Assembly (NCBI RefSeq): GCF_043757465.1
Contig: NZ_JAYVPL010000156.1
Span: 32,134-96,133 of the forward strand
DNA: 64,000 nt
Source of the DNA: Armatimonas sp043757465
GTDB lineage: Bacteria; Armatimonadota; Armatimonadia; Armatimonadales; Armatimonadaceae
Direction: 5' to 3'
The notes below the pieces were generated by a model that was not told the origin of the DNA, made no database searches, and saw nothing but the letters and a program-made list of their open reading frames with translations. Within the stretch, counting starts at the first letter, position 1, and every line of letters begins with the position of its first letter. A program made the translations under genes and the position numbers. This document shows, in pieces, positions 8,123-16,923 of this stretch.

Positions 8123-8787
8123 AATGCTACCTTTGGAGCGCGAATCGGCGGAGGCGCGACATAGTGCGGCGCTAGCGTTGCCACATCGTCTGGGCCTTGG
8201 ACACGCAGTCGCGCCTGGCCGAGCCGCGCGATCTGAAAAGCGCGGGGCGAGGCGGTGCGAAGCACTGCCTGTGCGTTGGGCGCGATCCAGTGCACACACT
8301 CCCCCAGCACGAGGAGGCGCGGCTCGCCCAGCACCTCCGTGGCCTGCACTAAAACCTCACTGGTCAGAATCACTTTAGGCTCGACAACAGGATTCGAGCG
8401 ACCGCCCTTGTAGAACGCCGCGATCACCTCATCTTTTCGCGAAGGCACCACGACCACCACAGAAGCTCCCGCACCCGACACCGCGCTTGCCATCGCATCG
8501 AGGCTACTCACCCCGATCACGCGCTTGCCCAGCACCTCCGCCCAAGTCTTGGCCATCGTGACGCCCACACGCACGCCCGTGAAGCTCCCCGGCCCAAGGC
8601 CCACCGCAAACGCATCCAGCTCCTCCAGAGTGAGCTCCGCCTCGCGCAGTGCAAACTCCACGATGCCCGGCAGACGCTCGGTGAGCCGTCGGTGATGCGC
8701 GAAGTTGAGCTCTACCAACAGCTCCTTGCCCTCGACAATCGCAACCGAGCAGGTATCCCCTGAGGTATCTAGCGCAAGAATCTTCAC
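8119..8787 (-). CDS. tsaB: tRNA threonylcarbamoyladenosine biosynthesis protein TsaB
   Basis: TsaB is the ASKHA-fold partner of TsaD and TsaE in adding the threonylcarbamoyl group to A37 of ANN-decoding tRNAs. The 222-residue protein shows KILALDTSGDTCSVAI, the conserved VGLGPGSFTGVRVGV segment and ISSLDA-like VSSLDAMA. I chose the GTG at 8787 because it overlaps the tsaE stop as GTGA; an alternative GTG lies at 8802. It is co-transcribed with tsaE upstream and selA downstream by overlapping codons, so three genes acting on tRNA are coupled. Confidence 0.93.
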   Translation of the reverse strand: MKILALDTSGDTCSVAIVEGKELLVELNFAHHRRLTERLPGIVEFALREAELTLEELDAFAVGLGPGSFTGVRVGVTMAKTWAEVLGKRVIGVSSLDAMASAVSGAGASVVVVVPSRKDEVIAAFYKGGRSNPVVEPKVILTSEVLVQATEVLGEPRLLVLGECVHWIAPNAQAVLRTASPRAFQIARLGQARLRVQGPDDVATLAPHYVAPPPIRAPKVAL

Positions 8788-9242
8788 AAGCCCCCCCCGC
8801 ACCCGCTCGGCGGCGGAGCGATGTGGATTTGTCGCGATTCTGGCCCCGTATCAGTAAGCGTCACACGCCAGCACTCCTTGGGAAGTGCTTCGGCAATCTG
8901 CTCGGGCCACTCAATCAGCACCACACTGCGCCCCGCCAGGTACTCCGCTAGCCCCGCCGCTTCCCACTCCGCGCCACTTCCGAGCCGGTAGGCATCCATG
9001 TGAATAATCGGAACCCGTCCACCGTCGTACTCATGCACCAGGGTAAATGTCGGTGAGGAAACTAAGGCGGGTGAGCCCAGTGCCGCCACCAGCGCCCGTG
9101 TGAATGTCGTCTTCCCCGCCCCGAGGTCGCCCGACAAGCAGACCAGCGTCCCCAGCTCCAGGCGCTCTGCCAGCCAGCGAGCTACCTTGTCCGTTCCCTC
9201 AAGGGAATCAACCGAGAAATCCACTAAATCTACCCATTCCAC
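8784..9242 (-). CDS. tsaE: tRNA threonylcarbamoyladenosine biosynthesis ATPase TsaE
   Basis: This P-loop ATPase drives the TsaB-TsaD-TsaE cycle of t6A synthesis. The Walker A motif SGDLGAGKTTFTRAL, the switch-like SSPTFTLVHEY, HMDAYRL and VVLIEWPEQ are all typical of the family, and the length of about 152 residues is normal. An ATG at 9251 is in frame but lies inside a TACAAT box at 9255-9250, so it could not be in a transcript made from that box. The GTG at 9242, 7 bases downstream of the box, is the better leaderless start. It heads the tsaE-tsaB-selA-phosphodiesterase run. Confidence 0.92.
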   Translation of the reverse strand: MEWVDLVDFSVDSLEGTDKVARWLAERLELGTLVCLSGDLGAGKTTFTRALVAALGSPALVSSPTFTLVHEYDGGRVPIIHMDAYRLGSGAEWEAAGLAEYLAGRSVVLIEWPEQIAEALPKECWRVTLTDTGPESRQIHIAPPPSGCGGGL

Positions 9243-9366
9243 AGAAGCCATTGTAGCCTCTTTAGCAACGAATCGCCGCACTGCGACGAGGGCAATGCGT
9301 CGAGAAGGTGTCTGTAACGCTCGCGAGTCGGACAGTCAGGTGCGAAATTTCTAGGATCGGAGTGCT

Positions 9367-9566
9367 TCACGGCATGTCCTCCAGGGCATAAGCGATGAAG
9401 TTCGGCCAGGGCATAAAAAAGCCCCTGGCTACGATCTTCATGAACTCGGTGTACATCTTGTGCTTGGCGACCCAGTCCAGCTTATTGGCCAGCGTCAGCG
9501 GGTTGGCTTCGAGCGCATCGAGCGTCGCTTCCCACGACCGCCAAAGTGATCCACCGAGTTGTTCTG
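9367..9566 (-). pseudogene. Short coding remnant resembling the C-terminal part of Dop/PafA (Pup ligase family)
   Basis: In the 412-bp gap between tsaE and the glycosyltransferase, the minus strand holds an open remnant of about 65 codons ending at a TGA at 9369-9367. It includes SLWRSWEATLDALEANP and NKLDWVAKHKMYTEFM. The NP-LxLxxxLDWVAKxxL pattern recalls the C-terminal region of the Pup deamidase/ligase (Dop/PafA) family. There is no start codon, and the upstream side is interrupted by the MITE at 9569. I read it as debris from an insertion plus deletion, and the family assignment is tentative. Confidence 0.35.
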
Positions 9567-9568
9567 AA

Positions 9569-9655
9569 CGGCTAGGGGTTCTGTCGCGTTGTCGGGCAAG
9601 TGACTTCTCATCTGAGGTTCCCTGTGGGCCAACAACACGTCCCGATCCATAGCCG
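9569..9655 (-). mobile_element. 87-bp MITE-like element, copy 1
   Basis: The element is bounded by near-inverted ends CGGCTAGGGG and CCATAGCCG and has no coding capacity. Read on the minus strand it matches the 87-bp element at 20725-20811 at 81 of 87 positions. It abuts the gene remnant at 9367-9566, consistent with an insertion that helped break that gene. Confidence 0.75.
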
Positions 9656-9664
9656 TATCCGATC

Positions 9665-10780
9665 TTAGAGAAATACCTGTACTATCTTCACAAGATTCTC
9701 CGCATAGATCTTTGTGGAGAACGTCAGAGCACGCTCCCGTGCTGCTCGTCCACACTGGGCCGCGAACTCCGGTTGATCCAGATAACGCAGGAGCGCTCCG
9801 GCGAGCGCATCGGCATCCTCAAAAGGGGTGAGTAGCCCCTCCTGGTCAGGAGTAATAATCTCTGTAGGGCCACCTTCATCAGTGGCGACAACGGGTTTGC
9901 CCAGTGCCATTGCCTCGATCACGACGATGCCAAAGGGCTCCCGGCGCGACGCGTGGACAATCACATCCATCGCTTGCATCCAGAGGGGTATATCGCTCTG
10001 GAACCCTGTCATCTGCACCGAGTCCTCTAGCTTTACCGCCCGGATCTGCTCTTTAAGCCAGCCCTCGTACTCTGGTTCAAACGCATGTTGCCCTCCCACA
10101 ATCACTGCAAGCGCCTCAGGATACTTTGCAAGCACACGCGGCATTGCCGCAACAAGCGTGTGCATTCCTTTCCAGTGCTGAAGCCGCCCCACAATCCCAA
10201 TCAAGGGACGGTCTAACGGAAGGCTCAGTTTCTGTCGTGCTTCGGTTCTCGTCGGAAGAAGGGTCGGCTCGAAACGCTCTAGCTCAACCCCGGGATAGAC
10301 AAGACGTACCTCAGTGTGGGGAGTCAGTTTCTTTTGGGCTTGGAAGCCATCCGTGCAGAGGGTCAGCACAAAACGGGCGGGAATCCGGGCAGCCACTTTG
10401 TCAATAATATCGGGGCTACGCGGAACATCGAGCTGGTACCAAGCTGCTGGCAGACTCGCCCATCGTGCAGCGATTCCGCCGTACACATGAGCGGCTCCCA
10501 TCCAGCTTAGAATCAGTGACGCTTTTTCGCGCCGTGCGACGTGAGCGATTTTCCTTGCGGTTGCCAGAACATTGTGCACCTCGCGAATCCTACCCGTCTC
10601 AAAAACATCAACACCCACCCCCAGCTCGCGAACCATAGCGGGCATCTCGCCTGCTTCAAGAAAAACAACATGCCAGCGAATTCCCAGATGCCGTCCCTGC
10701 TGAATCAGGTGAAGCAACATCCGCTCCCCCCCCCCGCGCGCATTTCCCAGAGGCATGCACAAAACCACGGTCTTGTCCAA
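9665..10780 (-). CDS. Glycosyltransferase family 4 (GT-B fold)
   Basis: This protein of about 371 residues is a retaining GT-B glycosyltransferase that transfers a sugar from a nucleotide-sugar donor to an envelope or exopolysaccharide acceptor; neither can be specified. The N-terminal domain starts VVLCMPLGNARGGGERM, the linker has the typical LIGIVGRLQHWKGMHTL, and the donor site EPFGIVVIEAMALGKPVVAT contains the E-x7-E pattern. I chose the TTG at 10780, which follows the prmA stop by 5 bases and has AAAGG 8 bases upstream; a GTG at 10822 would overlap prmA by 37 bases. No other polysaccharide genes are adjacent. Confidence 0.85.
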   Translation of the reverse strand: MDKTVVLCMPLGNARGGGERMLLHLIQQGRHLGIRWHVVFLEAGEMPAMVRELGVGVDVFETGRIREVHNVLATARKIAHVARREKASLILSWMGAAHVYGGIAARWASLPAAWYQLDVPRSPDIIDKVAARIPARFVLTLCTDGFQAQKKLTPHTEVRLVYPGVELERFEPTLLPTRTEARQKLSLPLDRPLIGIVGRLQHWKGMHTLVAAMPRVLAKYPEALAVIVGGQHAFEPEYEGWLKEQIRAVKLEDSVQMTGFQSDIPLWMQAMDVIVHASRREPFGIVVIEAMALGKPVVATDEGGPTEIITPDQEGLLTPFEDADALAGALLRYLDQPEFAAQCGRAARERALTFSTKIYAENLVKIVQVFL

Positions 10781-10785
10781 CGGAG

Positions 10786-11610
10786 CTACCTTTCTCGTTG
10801 TCGGGCTGAGATCGCGACCCACTCGCCCTCGGTCTCTACTGCCAGGATCGTTAAACCACGCTCTACCAGTCCCACTTTCACATTTTCTGTTCGTGCTTCG
10901 ATGATGCCGGAGACAATCAGCAGACCACCGGGCTTTGTCGCGCCGACAAGCTCTTCGGCCATGCCCAGAATCACATCCGGCAAAATATTAGCGACCACGA
11001 TATCGAACTGGCCGGGCGGTGGCAGAGTCGCTTCTATGGCGGACACTTTTCCAACCATTGCATTGCGCTCGATATTCTCCCGGGCGATGCGCACGGCCAG
11101 TGGGTCTATGTCGGTGCAGATCGCGCTGTGTGCCCCCAGCAAGACGGCTGCAATTGCCAGTATCCCAGAGCCCGTTCCCACATCGGTAAGCGTCTCGCCC
11201 CCCTTGACGTGTGTCTCCAGCGCTCGCAAGCAAAGCCGTGTGGTGGCATGCAGGCCCGTGCCAAAGGCCATCCCTGGGTCCATTTCAACCACCAGATCAC
11301 CCGTTTGGGGGGTGAACTCCTCCCAGCTTGGCTTAATAACGATGCGCTCCCCGATCCGTTGGGGCTTGAAGTACTGCTTCCAGGCATTGGCCCAGTCTTC
11401 TTCCTGAACAAAGCGAATCGTCACCTCACGCCCCGCAGCCTGACGCAATGCTAGCAGAGAGCCTTCCAGGCGCTCATCTACGGGCAAGTACCCGCGCACG
11501 GCGCTCGCATCGGCACTCCAGCCCTGACAACCCGCAACTTCCGTCAGCAGTGCCGCGTAGGGCTCCTGCTCATCCCCCACCGCCGCAATTTCCATCTCAA
11601 CCCAGCGCAT
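10786..11610 (-). CDS. prmA: Ribosomal protein L11 methyltransferase
   Basis: PrmA trimethylates ribosomal protein L11 using SAM. The 274-residue protein has an N-terminal substrate-recognition domain (RWVEMEIAAVGDEQEPYAALL) and a C-terminal Rossmann methyltransferase domain with MDPGMAFGTGLHATTRL, the SAM motif DVGTGSGILAIAA, and FDIVVANILPDVI. Its ATG shares a base with the stop of the upstream Rpn-family gene (TAATG), and a glycosyltransferase follows after 5 bases, so the three genes form one transcription unit with no obvious functional link. Confidence 0.94.
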   Translation of the reverse strand: MRWVEMEIAAVGDEQEPYAALLTEVAGCQGWSADASAVRGYLPVDERLEGSLLALRQAAGREVTIRFVQEEDWANAWKQYFKPQRIGERIVIKPSWEEFTPQTGDLVVEMDPGMAFGTGLHATTRLCLRALETHVKGGETLTDVGTGSGILAIAAVLLGAHSAICTDIDPLAVRIARENIERNAMVGKVSAIEATLPPPGQFDIVVANILPDVILGMAEELVGATKPGGLLIVSGIIEARTENVKVGLVERGLTILAVETEGEWVAISARQRER

Positions 11611-12527
11611 TAGTTCGTAAATAATCCTTCTGGACTCGTGGCCGTCAGTAGACGATCAAGAACCGCATTCAGCTCATCTTCAGCCTGTAGTGCCACAATG
11701 CGCTGCTGAATCCCCTCAGAGAGGCTTCCAAATTTTCGGGTTGCCATACGCAACACTGCACTCTTCAAACCCTGCTGCATGCCCTGCTGCATGCCCTGCT
11801 GCATGCCTTTTTCCAGTCCCCAGCGTTCAAAAATGGTTGTCATCTCAAGTACCTCCGGTTCTCTTACCGTTCGTTGTTGCAATTCTACCTGCTCCCCTTG
11901 CGAGAGGGGTAGGCCCAGCTCCACCACGCTTGTTACCAATACTTGCTGCGCGGGATTCAGCCGATACGCCACAATTCGCCGCAGAACGTCTAACCAACGC
12001 TCTATTTTAGCTGTCTCTGAGGAGCGCATCCATGCCGAGAGTGTGGCCCCCAGCGGGTTGTTCACCGCTTCGTAGTCGGCGGCGCTCAAGTCAGGTAAGC
12101 CTATCGCCAAATAGTGAAACGTCAGTAAATCGATCCCAAAGAGCGGCTCACGAACCGTCTCAACCACTAGCCCGCCTGCACCAGGAGAAAGATACAGGAC
12201 AATGGGCAGCACGGGCAACTTATAACGGCGGCGCAGGAGAAAATAGTAGTCCAGCATGCGCTCCGGGAAACTCACCGGGCGGCGACGGCTCTCGATCTCC
12301 ACGTGAACCAGAATCAGCTCCGGCTTGCCCTCGAGGGTCTTCACCTCAGTCACGATATCGGCTTCGTGCTGCTCACCTCGCGGAAAGTCCGTGAAAGCCT
12401 CTTTATCGAGAAACCTCAGCGTGCTCCAGTCGAGCTGCTCCGCGATATGCGGATAGAACAGACGAATAAAATCAGGGAAAAACTCTCGGAGGAGTTCCTT
12501 GAAAACCTGATCTTTTTGTCCCGCCAT
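11610..12527 (-). CDS. Rpn-family recombination-promoting nuclease / PD-(D/E)XK protein
   Basis: The 305-residue protein resembles Rpn/YhgA-like and related putative transposase or nuclease families: KELLREFFPDFIRLFYP at the start, then EADIVTEVKTLEG and LILVHVEIESRRR, which carry the D...E-x-E/K pattern of the PD-(D/E)XK core, then PERMLDYYFLLRRRYKLPVLPIVLYLSP. Such proteins cut DNA and promote recombination in enterobacteria; many copies are domestic multicopy genes. Near the C-terminus GMQQGMQQGMQQG is coded by three 12-bp tandem repeats. A TAGAAT box ends 6 bases before ATG. It is the first gene of an operon with prmA. Confidence 0.8.
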   Translation of the reverse strand: MAGQKDQVFKELLREFFPDFIRLFYPHIAEQLDWSTLRFLDKEAFTDFPRGEQHEADIVTEVKTLEGKPELILVHVEIESRRRPVSFPERMLDYYFLLRRRYKLPVLPIVLYLSPGAGGLVVETVREPLFGIDLLTFHYLAIGLPDLSAADYEAVNNPLGATLSAWMRSSETAKIERWLDVLRRIVAYRLNPAQQVLVTSVVELGLPLSQGEQVELQQRTVREPEVLEMTTIFERWGLEKGMQQGMQQGMQQGLKSAVLRMATRKFGSLSEGIQQRIVALQAEDELNAVLDRLLTATSPEGLFTN

Positions 12528-12551
12528 CGCCCTATTCTATCGCAGATTACT

Positions 12552-13004
12552 TCAGTCCCAATGAACCAACGCCGACACGACCTTGCCTTGTTTCCACTCC
12601 AGAGTGATTCCCTTTGCGGAACCGTATTTCTTCGGGAACAAGATATACCCCGTCTTCTCATCGAGCGCATAAGGCGTCTTTCTCCACGTTTGAAGCTGCC
12701 TACTAGCCTCAGGCGGCGTCATACCAGGCAGGTTTCCGACAGCCCGCACAAGCGGAAGCCATGGCTGTGCAAGGTGGAGAATTAAGATAACGGTGACCCA
12801 GTAGCTCCCTAAAAACACAAGCTGCGCTCGGTTTCGAAATGCAAACCAGCCCGTGAGGTTCGCTAGTAGAAAGCCCTCAACGAGCCAGGGTAGATTAGCT
12901 CCAGCGAAAATCACACTTAATAATCCCACCCCCAGCATGCCGCAGGCGAACACACCGGCTACCACTCGGAGAACCACCATCGCATCAGCCTTATTTGGTT
13001 TCAT
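12552..13004 (-). CDS. Small inner-membrane protein of unknown function
   Basis: From the ATG at 13004 this is 150 residues with about four hydrophobic segments (VVLRVVAGVFACGMLGVGLLSVIFAG, LVEGFLLANLTGWFAF, QLVFLGSYWVTVILILHL) and a soluble C-terminal tail of about 60 residues ending KGITLEWKQGKVVSALVHWD. An in-frame start further upstream at 13055 would overlap the divergent peptidase gene. I do not recognise the family. A weak CAGAAT box lies 8 bases before ATG, facing the TACAAT box of the peptidase gene. Confidence 0.7.
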   Translation of the reverse strand: MKPNKADAMVVLRVVAGVFACGMLGVGLLSVIFAGANLPWLVEGFLLANLTGWFAFRNRAQLVFLGSYWVTVILILHLAQPWLPLVRAVGNLPGMTPPEASRQLQTWRKTPYALDEKTGYILFPKKYGSAKGITLEWKQGKVVSALVHWD

Positions 13005-13043
13005 GCCATTGAATTCTGCACGGGTAGGTACAATCCCTTGTAG

Positions 13044-15389
13044 ATGCACTACCAAACTCCGGGCGATGATCTTGTTGCTCTTCTCGATGCCCCGCTGACT
13101 CCGCTCTCCTCGCTCTCACCGGATCGGTCGCATTTGCTTCTGATTGGCTACGAGCCGTATCCCCCGATTGCAGACCTAGCACGACCCTATGAGAAACTGG
13201 CGGGGGTGCGCTTTGATAGCACACGCCCGGGGACGCAGCGGCACACGCGCTACACGAGCCTTGCTCTGCTCAGTACCGCAGAGGGTAGCCAGCGTCAAAT
13301 TACCGGACTTCCAGAGGGGGTGGTTCCGGGCGGGCCGGTGTGGAGCGATGACGGGAGCCGCTTTGCGTTCTACTTAGAGCGTCCCGACGGGGGGCTGGCG
13401 CTCGCGCTGGGCACGGTGGCAACCGCGAGCGCAGAAGTCATTCCAGGGCTTGCTCTCACCGACATGCTGTCCTCGCCTCTACAGTGGGTGAATAACCAGA
13501 CGCTCCTGCTAACACTGGTGGCGGATCTTGGGGACGCTCCTCAGCCGCCCAAGGCACCCGAGGGGCCGATTGTCCAAGAGGCCAGCGGGAAGCAGACCCG
13601 CGCGGCGACCTACCAGGATCTTCTTGCCAGCCCCTACGACGAAGCACTTTTCACGCACCTTGCCACCGTTCAGCTCGCAACGTACTCGCTTGAAACGGGA
13701 GAAACAATACTCGTAGGTAAGCCCGTACTGGCAACGAGCGCCCGGCCCTCACCAAGCGGGGACTTTCTGCTGGTCACGCGCCTTGTTCCGCCGTTTTCGT
13801 ACCGTGTCCCCTACCAGCTCTTCGCCCGGCGTACCGAGGTCTGGGCGATGGCGGGTGGTGCGCATCTCTGCACCATCGCCGATCTGCCTATTAGCGATGA
13901 GGTGCCGCAGCAGGGTGTCCCGACGGGCCCGCGTGCGATTTCCTGGCAGCCCAACGTACCCGCAACGCTCCACTGGGTCGAGGCACTCGACGGCGGCGAT
14001 CCGCTTGCGAAAGTGGAGCATCGCGACAGGGTCATGGCGCTAGATCTCGCCTCAGCTCATAGGGGGGACTCTCCACGAGAGAGCTTTCGCCTGACACATC
14101 GCTTTGCGGGCTGGGACTGGCCCGATGACTCAGGCGCGGGGATTGTGACAGAGTACGACCGCGATAGACGCTGGCGGACGACCTATTATTTTCAGTGGAA
14201 CCACTGGGACGCACGAAAGACACTCTTTGATCTCTCGGTGAACGATGCCTACGGCGATCCAGGAAGCTTTATTACAACCCAGAAACCCACGGGGGAGCGG
14301 GTTCTCGATACCCGAAACGGCTGCGTTTTTCTGGCGGGCCGGGGCGCAACTCCGCAAGGAGACCGTCCGTTTCTCGATGCCTTCGATCTCGCGACGGGCC
14401 AGAAGGAGCGACTTTTCGAGTGTGGTACGGAAGGTTACGAGAGTTTCCTCGCCTTTGTCGGAGAGAAGCTACTCACCAGCCGCCAGAGCCGGACGGCGCC
14501 AACGAACTTTTTTGTGGATGGCAGACAGATCACCCACTACACCGATCCGCACCCTGAGCTCACCGGGCTCCACAAAGAAATGCTGCGCTACGAGCGCCTC
14601 GACGGTGTCCCGCTCTCGGGGATGCTCTATCTGCCGCCGGGAGTCGTGCCGGAGTCGCGGCCCCATTTACCCCTGCTCGTCTGGGCCTACCCAGAAGAGT
14701 ACAGCGATGCGGCAACGGCGGGCCAGGTGCGCGGCTCCGACAAAACCTTCACTCGGCTGATGGGCACCAGCCCTCTCTGGTTTCTACTCCGTGGCTGGGC
14801 CGTACTGATGGACGCGTCCATGCCCATTGTCGGTGACCCGGAGACAGCAAACGACACCTTCGCCGAGCAGATTGTCGGTGCCGCGAAGGCGGGTATTGAG
14901 ACGCTCGTAGGGCGTGGAATCGCCGATCCGAGTCGGGTGATGGTGGGCGGCCATAGCTACGGGGCGTTCATGACCGCGCACTTGCTCGCCCATGCTCCCG
15001 GGCTGTTTCGTGCGGGGATCGCGCGCTCGGGTGCCTACAATCGTACCCTTACCCCCTTTGGGTTCCAGAGCGAGCGCCGCTCGTACTGGGAGGCGCCGGA
15101 GATCTACCACAAGCTCTCGCCCTTCACCTACGCCGACAAAATCAAGGATCCAATCCTGCTCATTCACGGCCAGGCGGACAACAACTCAGGAACACACACG
15201 CTCCAGTCTGAGCGGTTTTATCAGGCCCTCCAGGCGCACGGCGCAACGGCCCGCCTGACACTCCTGCCCCATGAGAGCCACGGCTACCGCGCCCGAGAGA
15301 GCGTCCTGCACACCCTGTGGGAGATGCTCAGCTGGGCGGAGCGCTTTAGCGCAGATACAGATACTAGCGCAGATACCGATGCAGGCTGA
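13044..15389 (+). CDS. S9-family prolyl oligopeptidase-like serine peptidase
   Basis: The 781-residue protein has an N-terminal beta-propeller (WSDDGSRFAFYLERPDG) and a C-terminal alpha/beta-hydrolase domain. The catalytic triad is visible: Ser638 in GGHSYGAF, Asp712 in IHGQADNNSG and His746 in PHESHGY. The layout, including the W-A-Y-P-E-E segment, resembles plant and bacterial glutamyl endopeptidase-like S9D enzymes. No signal peptide is seen, so a cytosolic role in peptide turnover is likely. The acidic tail SADTDTSADTDAG comes from a short direct repeat. The 3' end overlaps the convergent ftsX gene by 26 bp. TACAAT is 9 bases before ATG. Confidence 0.88.
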   Translation: MHYQTPGDDLVALLDAPLTPLSSLSPDRSHLLLIGYEPYPPIADLARPYEKLAGVRFDSTRPGTQRHTRYTSLALLSTAEGSQRQITGLPEGVVPGGPVWSDDGSRFAFYLERPDGGLALALGTVATASAEVIPGLALTDMLSSPLQWVNNQTLLLTLVADLGDAPQPPKAPEGPIVQEASGKQTRAATYQDLLASPYDEALFTHLATVQLATYSLETGETILVGKPVLATSARPSPSGDFLLVTRLVPPFSYRVPYQLFARRTEVWAMAGGAHLCTIADLPISDEVPQQGVPTGPRAISWQPNVPATLHWVEALDGGDPLAKVEHRDRVMALDLASAHRGDSPRESFRLTHRFAGWDWPDDSGAGIVTEYDRDRRWRTTYYFQWNHWDARKTLFDLSVNDAYGDPGSFITTQKPTGERVLDTRNGCVFLAGRGATPQGDRPFLDAFDLATGQKERLFECGTEGYESFLAFVGEKLLTSRQSRTAPTNFFVDGRQITHYTDPHPELTGLHKEMLRYERLDGVPLSGMLYLPPGVVPESRPHLPLLVWAYPEEYSDAATAGQVRGSDKTFTRLMGTSPLWFLLRGWAVLMDASMPIVGDPETANDTFAEQIVGAAKAGIETLVGRGIADPSRVMVGGHSYGAFMTAHLLAHAPGLFRAGIARSGAYNRTLTPFGFQSERRSYWEAPEIYHKLSPFTYADKIKDPILLIHGQADNNSGTHTLQSERFYQALQAHGATARLTLLPHESHGYRARESVLHTLWEMLSWAERFSADTDTSADTDAG

Positions 15390-16227
15390 GCCAGGCTCCC
15401 CCTGCACCAAGTAGGCCGCCGCCCGCCACCAGCACACCTGCCAACCGTGGAAGGTTCACCGGCTCTAGGTAGCTCGACAGGAGCGGAATCGCGGCGGTGA
15501 GCGTGTCCGTGTAACGCAACAGCCCTGAGAGCGCGAGGGTGGCGATCAGCGCTCCCCCAACGCCGTGGATCAGCCCCTCCATGAGCATCGGCAGGCGGAT
15601 AAATTCTGGTGTCGCTCCGACAATCTTCATGATCTGAATCTCGCGCCGCCGGGAAAAAACCGAGAGCCTGATAGTGTTCACCACGACCACGAGTGCACCA
15701 AAGAGCAGCAGTGCACCGCCCAGAAGCCCCAGGTTGCGAATAAAGTCAGCCAAGCGCACCACTACCTTGAGCTCCTCCTCAGGCACGTCCACATTTTCCA
15801 CCTCGCCCATCCAGCTACGAATTGTCGTGGCGAGGCCCACCGACTCCTCCGCGCTGCGGAGCTTCACCACAAACGTATCCGGCATGAGGTTCGGAAGCCC
15901 CGCCGTGTCAATGGGCAGGCTCTTGGCCGCATCGGCAAAGGCATCATCACGAGAACGGTAGAGCACATCGGCAACACCGGGGACCGCCCGCAGCTTCGAC
16001 TCCGTCTCCGTCAGTGCCTCCGGGGAGAGCCCCGGGCGACAGAAGACCCGCATCTCAAAAGCATCCACGGTGCGGCGGCTCATCGTGCGGAGCTGCGTGA
16101 AGGTCAGGTAGAACGACCCGACCAAAGTTAGTGCGACCCCGATAGTCGTGATCGCCGCGACTGTCATCAGGCCATGGCGCCGCAGGTTGATCAGCGCCTC
16201 TCGCAACAAAAACGGAAATGCCTGCAT
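15364..16227 (-). CDS. ftsX: Cell division ABC transporter permease FtsX
   Basis: FtsX is the membrane partner of FtsE, coupling division-site ATP hydrolysis to activation of periplasmic murein hydrolases. The 287-residue protein has the usual layout: a first membrane helix (TVAAITTIGVALTLVGSFYL), an extracytoplasmic domain of about 130 residues, and three C-terminal helices around RRREIQIMKIVGAT, the conserved cytoplasmic loop of this family. The ATG at 16227 overlaps the ftsE stop (TGATG). Its 3' end overlaps the convergent S9 peptidase gene by 26 bp. Confidence 0.94.
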   Translation of the reverse strand: MQAFPFLLREALINLRRHGLMTVAAITTIGVALTLVGSFYLTFTQLRTMSRRTVDAFEMRVFCRPGLSPEALTETESKLRAVPGVADVLYRSRDDAFADAAKSLPIDTAGLPNLMPDTFVVKLRSAEESVGLATTIRSWMGEVENVDVPEEELKVVVRLADFIRNLGLLGGALLLFGALVVVVNTIRLSVFSRRREIQIMKIVGATPEFIRLPMLMEGLIHGVGGALIATLALSGLLRYTDTLTAAIPLLSSYLEPVNLPRLAGVLVAGGGLLGAGGAWLSLHRYLR

Positions 16228-16916
16228 CACTCGGCGTACCCGTATGCCCCTTCGGCCTCGTCACGGGCGAGGGTTCCGCGCTCGATAGCGATCACCCGGC
16301 GGCGCAGGCGATCCACCGAGTTTTTATCGTGGGTCGCCACCAGCACAGTCGTCCCTTCGGCGCAGATCGAGAGGAGTGCCTCCATGATCCCCGCGCTCGT
16401 CTCCGGGTCAAGATTGCCCGTCGGCTCATCGGCGATGAGCAGAGCAGGCTTGCCCACCAGTGCCCGCGCAATCGCGACCCGCTGCTGCTCGCCGCCGGAG
16501 AGCTGGGCAGGAAAGGCATCGCAGCGCGCGAGCATCCCGACTTGCTCAAGCCGATCCCGAACCCGAAAGCGCGCCTCTTTGCGCACCATCCCCAGCACCT
16601 CACAGGCGAACATCACGTTCTCCCAGACCGTGCGCTGTGGCAGTAAGCCGTAGTCCTGAAGAACAATCCCCATCTGCCGCCGCAGTGCGGGAATCTCTTT
16701 TGAGGCAATCCGTGTGATCTCGCGTCCCGCCACGCAGATGCTACCCTCAGTGGCACGCACATCGGCGTAGAGCAGCTTGAGCAGTGTGGACTTGCCCGCG
16801 CCGGTCGGCCCTACCAGAAAGGCAAACTCACCCGCTGGGAGGTGCAGGGAAATATCTGTCAGCGCCGTCACATTGCCCGTGGGATAGGTCACGCCCACAA
16901 GTTTCAGCTCAATCAC
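16227..16916 (-). CDS. ftsE: Cell division ATP-binding protein FtsE
   Basis: This 229-residue ABC ATPase has Walker A GPTGAGKSTLLKLL, Q-loop IVLQDYGLLP, signature LSGGEQQRVAIARAL, Walker B LLIADEPTGNLD and H-loop ATHDK. I prefer the GTG at 16916: it gives the canonical FtsE start M-I-E-L-K, and the upstream ATG at 16925 lies inside a TATAAT box (16929-16924), so it would not be transcribed from that promoter. The GTG is 7 bases after the box. It forms a coupled pair with ftsX. Confidence 0.94.
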   Translation of the reverse strand: MIELKLVGVTYPTGNVTALTDISLHLPAGEFAFLVGPTGAGKSTLLKLLYADVRATEGSICVAGREITRIASKEIPALRRQMGIVLQDYGLLPQRTVWENVMFACEVLGMVRKEARFRVRDRLEQVGMLARCDAFPAQLSGGEQQRVAIARALVGKPALLIADEPTGNLDPETSAGIMEALLSICAEGTTVLVATHDKNSVDRLRRRVIAIERGTLARDEAEGAYGYAE

Positions 16917-16923
16917 GAAGGGC

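Noticed and set aside
13044..13104. A signal peptide on the S9 peptidase
   Set aside because: The first 30 residues (HYQTPGDDLVALLDAPLTPL) are not hydrophobic enough and lack a basic N-region.
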